Source: Armatimonadota bacterium (GTDB taxonomy: Bacteria; Armatimonadota; Zipacnadia; Zipacnadales; FEN-943). Taken from it: 7,461 nt of DNA. Under the pieces are notes generated by a model, which did not search any database, was not told the DNA's origin, and saw only the letters and a program-made list of their open reading frames with translations. This document shows positions 1-4,315 of the stretch, one piece after another; the first letter of the stretch is position 1; every line of letters starts with the position of its first letter. Where the stretch lies: contig JAKORR010000362.1 in assembly GCA_029777735.1 (NCBI GenBank), positions 1-7,461 of the forward strand, written 5' to 3'. A program made the translations under genes and the position numbers.

Positions 1-455
1 AGGGGTTTACAACCCGAAGGCCTTCATCCCCCACGCGGCGTCACTGCGTCGGGCTTTCGCCCATTGCGCAAGATTCCCCGATGCTAGCTCCCGTAGGAGC
101 CGGGACCATGTCTCAGTCCCCGTGTGGCCGATTACCCTCTCAGGCCGGCTACCCGTCGTCGCCTTGGTAGGCCGTTACCCTACCAACTAGCTGATGGGCC
201 GCGGACCCATCCTCAGGCGGCCCGAAGACCTTTGCTGGCCCTTCCTACGAAGAACCAGGTTATGGGGAATTACCCGGGATTTCCCCCGGCTAGGCCCCAC
301 CCAAGGGTAGGTTATCCACGTGTTACTCACCAGTTTGCCGCTGAGCCCACTCGGTGAATGACCGAAGTCATCCGAATGAATGAGCCCCGCTCGACTCGCA
401 TTCGTTAGGTGCGCCGCAAGCGTTCGTCCTGAGCCAGGATCAAACTCTCCGTTAG
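1..455 (-). rRNA. rrs: 16S ribosomal RNA, 5' portion (truncated by window start)
   Basis: This is the first third of a bacterial small-subunit rRNA, read on the minus strand. The 27F primer site AGAGTTTGATCCTGGCTCAG matches perfectly at 448-429, which puts the mature 5' end near 455 (E. coli numbering has this site at 8-27). Other landmarks follow in order: GTGAGTAACACGTGG, CCTACGGGAG, GGGGAATCTTGCGCAATGGGCG, and GGTTGTAAACCCCT at the window edge, about E. coli position 438. The sequence is collinear with bacterial 16S and shows no insertion. It departs from consensus just after CCTACGGGAG, where the normal GCAGCAGTGG reads CTAGCATCGG. The gene is preceded by two strong tandem promoters and a structured leader, so it is the first gene of an rRNA operon. 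The rest lies outside the window. The phylum cannot be assigned by eye. Confidence 0.98.
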
Positions 456-469
456 AAGGCTCATCGCCT

Positions 470-491
470 CTCACCACCCGAAGGCAGTGAG
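470..491 (-). promoter_or_regulatory. rRNA leader hairpin with UUCG tetraloop
   Basis: On the minus strand the arm CTCACTGCC (491-483) pairs with GGTGGTGAG (478-470) over nine consecutive pairs, two of them G-U. The loop is TTCG closed by C-G, the exceptionally stable C(UUCG)G tetraloop. The hairpin ends only about 15 nt before the mature 16S 5' end. It could act as a folding nucleus or a processing signal in the precursor. No T-run follows it, so it is not an intrinsic terminator. The structure is read directly from the sequence; the role is inferred. Confidence 0.6.
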
Positions 492-544
492 GACGGAAAG
501 TTCAAACGCGCAAGACTGATCGTCTCTTCCTCACACGCTATTTA

Positions 545-558
545 GTTGCCAAGGATCA
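545..558 (-). promoter_or_regulatory. boxA-like rRNA antitermination element
   Basis: The minus strand reads TGATCCTTGGCAAC about 20-30 nt after the downstream start site. It matches the Bacillus-type boxA TGTTCTTTGAAAAC, as I recall it, at 10 of 14 positions. BoxA in nascent rRNA binds NusB/NusE (S10) and prevents Rho-dependent termination. The position in the leader is right, but the match is imperfect and no boxB or boxC was identified. Confidence 0.35.
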
Positions 559-583
559 CTGTGGCCATTACTGGCGAGAATAG

Positions 584-634
584 AGTATACACAGACTCCT
601 TGCTCTTGTCAAGGCCCTCTGCGAAGCTTTTTTT
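584..634 (-). promoter_or_regulatory. rRNA promoter P2 (proximal) with UP-like A-tract
   Basis: The minus strand has a consensus -35 box TTGACA (612-607), exactly 17 bp of spacer, and a -10 box TATACT (589-584). The predicted start site is near 577. An A7 tract at 634-628, 15 bp upstream of the -35 box, resembles an UP element bound by the RNA polymerase alpha C-terminal domain. A short inverted repeat (CTGCG/CGCAG, 640-619) surrounds this tract. It is the closer of two tandem promoters and drives the 16S gene after a leader of about 120 nt. Confidence 0.88.
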
Positions 635-650
635 CCGCAGAACGCGCGTT

Positions 651-700
651 ACTATACCAAGCCCTTCGCCCAGTGTCAACCTATCCGAGAATCTTTTTTT
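651..700 (-). promoter_or_regulatory. rRNA promoter P1 (distal) with UP-like A-tract
   Basis: The minus strand has TTGACA (679-674), a 17-bp spacer and TATAGT (656-651), so the predicted start is near 644. An A7 tract (700-694) lies 14 bp upstream of the -35 box, nearly the same geometry as P2, which is 67 bp downstream. The stretch after the -10 box, AACGCGCG, is GC-rich. In many bacteria a GC-rich discriminator of this kind makes rRNA promoters sensitive to ppGpp and initiating-NTP levels. P2 starts CTATTCTC and is less GC-rich, so the two promoters may respond differently to growth rate. That last point is inference. Confidence 0.87.
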
Positions 701-806
701 GAGGGCCTTTGGGGGCGGTGAAGCGGACCTCTTCCCCTTCAGCCAACCCCACCACCCCCCCTGCGCGATTAGCTGTCGCCCGCTCTCCTTCGCCACCGGT
801 CCTGGT

Positions 807-824
807 GCTGAACGAGCGTTCAGC
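807..824. promoter_or_regulatory. 18-bp dyad, possible operator or hairpin
   Basis: GCTGAACGAGCGTTCAGC is a perfect 8-bp inverted repeat around a 2-bp centre. As DNA it resembles the GAACG-nn-CGTTC operators used by many TetR/AcrR-family repressors. As minus-strand RNA it would give a 7-bp stem with a GCTC loop. No regulator gene is in the window, and no T-run follows that would make it an intrinsic terminator. The symmetry is certain; the function is not. Confidence 0.35.
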
Positions 825-840
825 TTCTCTCAGCTTCTCT
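821..840. repeat. 10-bp tandem direct repeat (CAGCTTCTCT x2)
   Basis: The plus strand has two perfect adjacent copies of CAGCTTCTCT, the first overlapping the right arm of the 18-bp dyad by four bases. It is short and may be a simple slippage duplication. Confidence 0.7.
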
Positions 841-908
841 CGGAGGCTGCCCAACCCAGCTGCCCACGCCGCGCCACTGCACGTGGGGGCCAGCCGCCGC
901 GGCGCCCA

Positions 909-1547
909 TCACAGTTTCTCCTCGACCTCGCGCAGACGCTCGGCAAGCTGGGCATTGGCCAGCGCCATGGTCAGTTCACCCCGCGTCCGCTCCACGGCGC
1001 CGCGCGCCTGGTCGGCTCGGCTGCGAAGACCTCCCGTCACTGCGTCGGGAAGATCGAAGACCATGACACTGTGGTAGATGTCTTCCATGAGCGCTAGGTA
1101 ATCCTCCGCCTCGGCGGTACGCCCCAGACGAATCAGGTCCAGGCAGTGACGGCGCATCTCGCCCACAACCTCCGCCAGACCGTTGATCCAGGCCACCGGG
1201 TGTGCGCCGAGATCTTCTGCCGTCGGCGTCGTCTCGTTTGCGATGGCGGCGATGACCAACGCCGCCTCGCAGTATTCCTTCTCTGCGTCCAGGACAAACC
1301 GGGCAAAGCGCAACAAGCCGAAAGGATCGGCTGTAGTCAGCATCTTGCACACCAGCGACCGGGTCTCTGCCAGTTGCCCGCGGGCCGCCTCCAGATCGCC
1401 GCGGTGGACGTGTTTGATGGCTGTCGAGGAGGAGCGAATCACTTCGCGGGACAGGCGCAGGACGTCCTCCCGCGCCTCGTCCAGCTCGCCTAGCTCCGCC
1501 GCAAGGTCGCGAACAATGTCTTCCAAGCCTTGTAGCAGCGCAATCAC
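909..1547 (-). CDS. Translin/TRAX-family protein, putative RNA-binding protein or RNase
   Basis: This 212-residue, largely alpha-helical protein matches the translin family, whose eukaryotic members form the C3PO RNA-processing complex and whose archaeal members are short like this one. Visible signatures are DEAREDVLRLSREVIRSSSTAIKHVHRGD (residues 23-51), DYLALMEDIYHSV (149-161), and the C-terminal DLPDAVTGGLRSRADQARGAVERTRGELT (165-193). Residues E91, E94, E126 and E130 lie in EYCEA and GLAEVVGE, and their pairwise spacing matches human TRAX E123/E126 and D193/E197. That points to the nuclease-competent TRAX type rather than inactive translin. The protein should be cytosolic; no signal peptide or membrane segment is seen. 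The gene follows korC by 63 nt in the same reading frame. The start is uncertain: GTG at 1547 sits inside a perfect GGAGGTGA ribosome site, so CTG at 1538 may be the real start. The family call is firm, while activity and link to the oxidoreductase are inferred. Confidence 0.85.
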   Translation of the reverse strand: MIALLQGLEDIVRDLAAELGELDEAREDVLRLSREVIRSSSTAIKHVHRGDLEAARGQLAETRSLVCKMLTTADPFGLLRFARFVLDAEKEYCEAALVIAAIANETTPTAEDLGAHPVAWINGLAEVVGEMRRHCLDLIRLGRTAEAEDYLALMEDIYHSVMVFDLPDAVTGGLRSRADQARGAVERTRGELTMALANAQLAERLREVEEKL

Positions 1548-1551
1548 CTCC
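1544..1551 (-). promoter_or_regulatory. Consensus ribosome binding site of the translin-like gene
   Basis: The minus strand reads GGAGGTGA, a full 8-nt complement of the usual bacterial 16S 3' tail. It overlaps the GTG at 1547, which therefore cannot be ideally spaced. The in-frame CTG at 1538-1536 lies 5 nt after it. korA and korB show similar spacing from their GGGTGA and GAGGTG sites to their starts (6-7 nt). A start at CTG would give 209 residues. This site also suggests the gene is translated independently of korC. Confidence 0.55.
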
Positions 1552-1610
1552 AGGGGAATTCCTAGGCTGCCGCAGACTGCTCCTGCGGCGCGCAGGTGGG
1601 TTCGGTGGGC

Positions 1611-2162
1611 CTACCCGGTCGCCCGACCCCGGGCCGCCTCCCAGCCCACGTGGAGCGCTCGGGTGTTCACCTCGGCATAGACCTGGGCGCGCTCGCTCAA
1701 ACCTTGCGTCATCACGCCGATGAAGTGCTCCAGCGTGAAGATCGGACGCAGGGCCAACAGCGCCCCCACCATCACCATGTTCGCCGCCCGTTCGCCACCC
1801 GCGTCGCGCGCCAGGTCCGTAGCTGCGATTCCCACCACGGTGATGCCAGGCGGCGCCTCCCACGATGGCGCAAGCGAGGTGTTGATCAGCGCCAGGGCCC
1901 CCTCGGCGGCGCGGGGCAGGTAGCTCTGAACCGAGTGCGCGTCCATCAGCACCAAATTGTGTGGCCGGCCGACAACGAAGCTGCCCGTAGGGCCGTCCGA
2001 CACGACCAGCGTGAAGGTCGTCTCTCCACCGCGCACCTCAGGCATGTAGGCCGGCATGCCGGCGCCCTGAAGGCCGGCCTTCACGGCCGCCTCCAGGAGC
2101 AACTGACCCATCAGCAGCACACCCTGTCCCCCAAGCCCCGAGAGGAAAAGGTCCTCCCGCAT
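1611..2162 (-). CDS. korC: 2-oxoacid:ferredoxin oxidoreductase, gamma subunit
   Basis: This is the 183-residue gamma subunit of a four-subunit 2-oxoacid:acceptor oxidoreductase, the normal length for the family. The N-terminal LSGLGGQGVLLMGQLL (residues 7-22) is the characteristic GxGGQG signature of the POR gamma domain. It is followed by MPAYMPEVRGGETTFTLVVSD (36-56), another typical block. The C-terminal EVNTRALHVGWEAA matches the NxxALxxGY ending of relatives. The gamma subunit packs against the alpha and beta subunits of the complex. Its ATG overlaps the korB stop by one base (TAATG), which suggests translational coupling. It ends in TAG, after which the same frame stays open into the translin-like gene. 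The exact 2-oxoacid substrate cannot be told from this subunit. Confidence 0.93.
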   Translation of the reverse strand: MREDLFLSGLGGQGVLLMGQLLLEAAVKAGLQGAGMPAYMPEVRGGETTFTLVVSDGPTGSFVVGRPHNLVLMDAHSVQSYLPRAAEGALALINTSLAPSWEAPPGITVVGIAATDLARDAGGERAANMVMVGALLALRPIFTLEHFIGVMTQGLSERAQVYAEVNTRALHVGWEAARGRATG

Positions 2163-2953
2163 TACTCTTCACCGCCCGCCGAGCCGCGCCAGTCGACGTA
2201 CTCGCCCAGAGGATAGTAAGGCACCATGGCCTGCTCAAGGTGCTTCAAAGCCTCCAGAGGCGACTTGTGCCAGAAGGTCGGGCAGATACTCAGCAGCTCG
2301 ACAAGGGCGAAGCCGGCACCTTCAAGCTGGGCCTCGAAGGCCTTGTGGATAGCCTTGCGAGCCGCCCGCACCTGCCTGGGCGCGCCCAAAGCCCTCCGGG
2401 CCAGATAGGCCACGCCCTCTACCTCTCGCAGCAGCTCGCAGACCCGTAGCGGGTGGCCGCCCTGTTCGACCGACCGGCCGCGCGGCGTGGTTGTCGTCAC
2501 CTGGCCAGGTAGGGATGTGGGGGCCATCTGCCCCTGAGTCATGCCGAACACAGCGTTGTTGATGAAAATAACCGTGATATTCTCCGCACGCGCAGCGGCA
2601 TGAATCACCTCAGCCAGACCTATGGAGGCGAGGTCGCCGTCGCCCTGGTAGGTGAAAACCACGGAGTCCGGGCGCACACGCTTGATTCCTGTGGCCACAG
2701 CCGGGGCGCGTCCGTGGGCTGCCTGGACGCAGTCACAGTTGAAGTACTCATAGGCATAGACCGAACAGCCCACACTGGCCACGGCCACCGTCCTCTCGCG
2801 CACGCCCAGCTCGTCCAGCACCTCGGCGACGAGCCGGTGGGCCGTGCCGTGAGTGCAGGCCGGGCAGTAGCGCATGGGCGTTTCGGTCAGGGATTCGGGC
2901 CGCGTGTAGAGGGGTTCAAGTTCCCTCAAATCGGCTTCATTCACTGCAGACAT
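2162..2953 (-). CDS. korB: 2-oxoacid:ferredoxin oxidoreductase, beta subunit (TPP-binding)
   Basis: This 263-residue subunit binds thiamine pyrophosphate and, in this family, a 4Fe-4S cluster. It catalyses CoA-dependent oxidative decarboxylation of a 2-oxoacid together with the alpha subunit, passing electrons to ferredoxin. The TPP motif runs from GDGD (residues 104-107) to NN (132-133). Candidate cluster cysteines are C30 and C33 in CPACTHG, C63 in VGC, and C224 in SICPTFW. The first motif is usually CPGCGHG in relatives; both cysteines are kept here. QAAHGRAPAVATGIKRVRPDSVVFTYQGDGD is a hallmark of the KorB group. The ATG has a GAGGTG ribosome site 7 nt upstream and follows korA after a 40-nt gap. 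KorB-type subunits act on 2-oxoglutarate or branched-chain 2-oxoacids, and I cannot separate these by eye. Confidence 0.95.
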   Translation of the reverse strand: MSAVNEADLRELEPLYTRPESLTETPMRYCPACTHGTAHRLVAEVLDELGVRERTVAVASVGCSVYAYEYFNCDCVQAAHGRAPAVATGIKRVRPDSVVFTYQGDGDLASIGLAEVIHAAARAENITVIFINNAVFGMTQGQMAPTSLPGQVTTTTPRGRSVEQGGHPLRVCELLREVEGVAYLARRALGAPRQVRAARKAIHKAFEAQLEGAGFALVELLSICPTFWHKSPLEALKHLEQAMVPYYPLGEYVDWRGSAGGEE

Positions 2954-2993
2954 AAGCAGGCACCTCGTATCAAGACCACCAACCGCCCGGAAG

Positions 2994-4070
2994 CTAGCCT
3001 TGGGTTGCCATCATCGCTACCAGCCTATCGGCCACTTCCTCCGGATAGAGGAGCTGACCGCCTGCGCGCCCGAAGAACTCCACCTCGCATCGTCCCGCGG
3101 CTGCCAGACGCACGTCCTCGATCATCTGCCCCAGGCTCAGCTCGAGGACTAAAATCTTCCTGACGCGTCCGGCCCACTCGCCCAAGGGCGCGTAGGGGAA
3201 GGGCACCAAGCTGATGGGCCGGAAGAGCCGGGCCGCCACCCCTCGCTCGGCGGCCCACTCGATCGCCGTCTCGGCTACGCGGGCCGTGACGCCATAGGCG
3301 CAGACCAGAATCGCAGGCTCGGCGCTGCCCGTCTCCTGCCATAGGGTAAGGTCAGCGCTCGCCTGCTTCAGGCGCTCGGCGATCCGCAGGTTCACCTGCT
3401 CCATGACGTCAGGCTGAACCCACAGGGAGTTCACGATGCGCCGTTCACGGCCCTGCAGGCCGCCTCCCACGGCCCACTCGTGCTCAAGGGCTACGGTCTT
3501 GCCCCGGAGCCGCACCTGGCAAGGCTCCGCCACTTGGGCCAGAGCCGCATCGCCGAGAATCGTCACGGGTAGACGGTAGCGGGCCGCGATGTCGAAGGCC
3601 TCCGCCGTCCAGTCGTGAATCTCCTGGACGGAGTAGGGAGCAAACACAAGCGATCGACCGTCGCCGTGGCCCAGGCCGCGGGTGCTCATCCAGTAGTCGG
3701 ACTGCGCCGGCGCGATGTTGCCCAGGCCTGGCCCGCCCCGGACCATGTTGACCAACACACAGGGCAGCTCACAGCCGACTAGATACGACAGTCCCTCCTG
3801 CATCAGTGAGATGCCCGGCGAGCTGGAGCTAGTCATTGGGATCGTGCCTGCGGCCGCAGCACCGATGACCATGTTGATGGCCGCGACCTCGCTCTCCGCC
3901 TGTAGGTACACACCCCCCACCTCCGGCAGGTGCCGCGCCATATACTCGGGAATCTGGTTTTGGGGGGTGATGGGATAGCCAAAGAAGTACCGGCAGCCGC
4001 CGGCTATGGCCCCCTCCGCACAGGCCTCGTTACCCTTCAGAAGAACGGCCTCACGCGTTGATTCACTCAA
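2994..4070 (-). CDS. korA: 2-oxoacid:ferredoxin oxidoreductase, alpha subunit (VorB/KorA type)
   Basis: This 358-residue alpha subunit carries the pyrimidine-binding domain and the transketolase-C-like domain. Signatures include LLKGNEA near the N-terminus, GYPITPQ (residues 31-37), QAESEVAAINMVIGAAAAG (57-75), SSSSPGISLMQEG, and NMVRGGPGLGN, which holds the arginine that contacts the substrate carboxylate in this superfamily. Such sequences are commonly annotated VorB (3-methyl-2-oxobutanoate dehydrogenase) or KorA. The substrate may be a branched-chain 2-oxoacid or 2-oxoglutarate. The start is TTG at 4070. It is chosen because it lies at the usual distance before LKGNEA, follows a GAGGGTGA ribosome site by 6 nt, and overlaps the ferredoxin stop as TTGA. 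The enzyme implies low-potential ferredoxin metabolism in the cytoplasm, run as oxidation or, in carbon-fixing organisms, in reverse. Confidence 0.94.
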   Translation of the reverse strand: MSESTREAVLLKGNEACAEGAIAGGCRYFFGYPITPQNQIPEYMARHLPEVGGVYLQAESEVAAINMVIGAAAAGTIPMTSSSSPGISLMQEGLSYLVGCELPCVLVNMVRGGPGLGNIAPAQSDYWMSTRGLGHGDGRSLVFAPYSVQEIHDWTAEAFDIAARYRLPVTILGDAALAQVAEPCQVRLRGKTVALEHEWAVGGGLQGRERRIVNSLWVQPDVMEQVNLRIAERLKQASADLTLWQETGSAEPAILVCAYGVTARVAETAIEWAAERGVAARLFRPISLVPFPYAPLGEWAGRVRKILVLELSLGQMIEDVRLAAAGRCEVEFFGRAGGQLLYPEEVADRLVAMMATQG

Positions 4071-4315
4071 GCCTTGTCACCCTCTGGCCGCACAACGCGG
4101 CGGCGGAAGAGCTCAATGGCTGCTTCGGGGCACATGATGGTGCAGGCCTGGCATCCAATGCACTTCTCGGCAGCCTTGAACTTCACGGGATGGTACCCCA
4201 GGCGGTTCAAATCCCTGACCAACTCCAGGCAGTTGCGGGGACAGAACTCGATACACAGCCCGCAGCCCTTGCACCGATCCGCGTCTATCAATACGACGAA
4301 CTTCTGTGAGTTCAT
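4067..4315 (-). CDS. korD: 2x[4Fe-4S] ferredoxin subunit of 2-oxoacid oxidoreductase (delta)
   Basis: This 82-residue bacterial-type ferredoxin has two CxxCxxCxxxCP motifs, at C15-C18-C21-C25 and C52-C55-C58-C62, each able to hold one 4Fe-4S cluster. It is the delta, electron-transfer subunit of the oxidoreductase encoded immediately downstream and takes electrons from the beta-subunit cluster. Its ATG overlaps the recN stop as ATGA. A purine-rich GGGAGAGGG ribosome site precedes the start by 4 nt. The stop overlaps the TTG of korA by 4 nt. Such tight coupling fits equal production with the alpha subunit. The ferredoxin call is very secure; assignment to this complex rests on position. Confidence 0.95.
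   Translation of the reverse strand: MNSQKFVVLIDADRCKGCGLCIEFCPRNCLELVRDLNRLGYHPVKFKAAEKCIGCQACTIMCPEAAIELFRRRVVRPEGDKA

Larger units (their letters stand above)
456..577 (-). other. rRNA operon transcribed leader
   Basis: This stretch lies between the inferred start site of the downstream promoter (about 577) and the mature 16S 5' end (about 455). It is expected to be transcribed and then removed during rRNA processing. It holds a boxA-like sequence and a very stable tetraloop hairpin, listed separately. No open reading frame here looks real. The 3' flank of 16S is outside the window, so pairing of the long processing stem cannot be tested. Confidence 0.75.
701..908. other. Intergenic region between translin-like gene and rRNA promoters
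   Basis: This stretch of about 200 bases separates the last protein gene from the rRNA promoters, all on the same strand. I see no convincing gene on either strand; the open frames across it are compositional shadows. It contains an 18-bp dyad (807-824), a 10-bp tandem repeat (821-840) and a G-rich minus-strand tract (761-734). A CCCACG/CGTGGG inverted pair flanks a 13-nt loop near 864-889. There is no T-run on the minus strand, so no intrinsic terminator for the upstream operon is visible. Confidence 0.6.

Noticed and set aside
124..477. Open frames on both strands inside the 16S gene
   Set aside because: The region is unambiguous rRNA; the frames are incidental.
619..640. Plus-strand terminator at CTGCG...T7...CGCAG
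   Set aside because: The T-run lies inside the inverted repeat rather than after it, and no plus-strand gene exists. The run is the complement of the A-tract upstream of promoter P2.
546..1097. Plus-strand open frame of 183 codons over the rRNA promoter region and translin 3' end
   Set aside because: It runs antisense through consensus rRNA promoters and a recognised gene, has low-complexity Ser/Arg/Pro composition and matches no family.
1611..1613. Stop-codon reassignment or pyrrolysine at the korC TAG
   Set aside because: KorC is full length at this stop, TAG also ends korA and the TPR gene at sensible family lengths, and a separate ribosome site precedes the next gene.
976..1863. Minus-strand open frame of 295 codons overlapping korC and the translin-like gene
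   Set aside because: It is Gly/Arg-rich, typical of an alternative frame in GC-rich DNA. It conflicts with two genes that have clear family motifs.
1596..2216. Plus-strand open frame of 206 codons antisense to korC
   Set aside because: It is a shadow of korC with His/Arg/Gln-rich composition and no recognisable domain.
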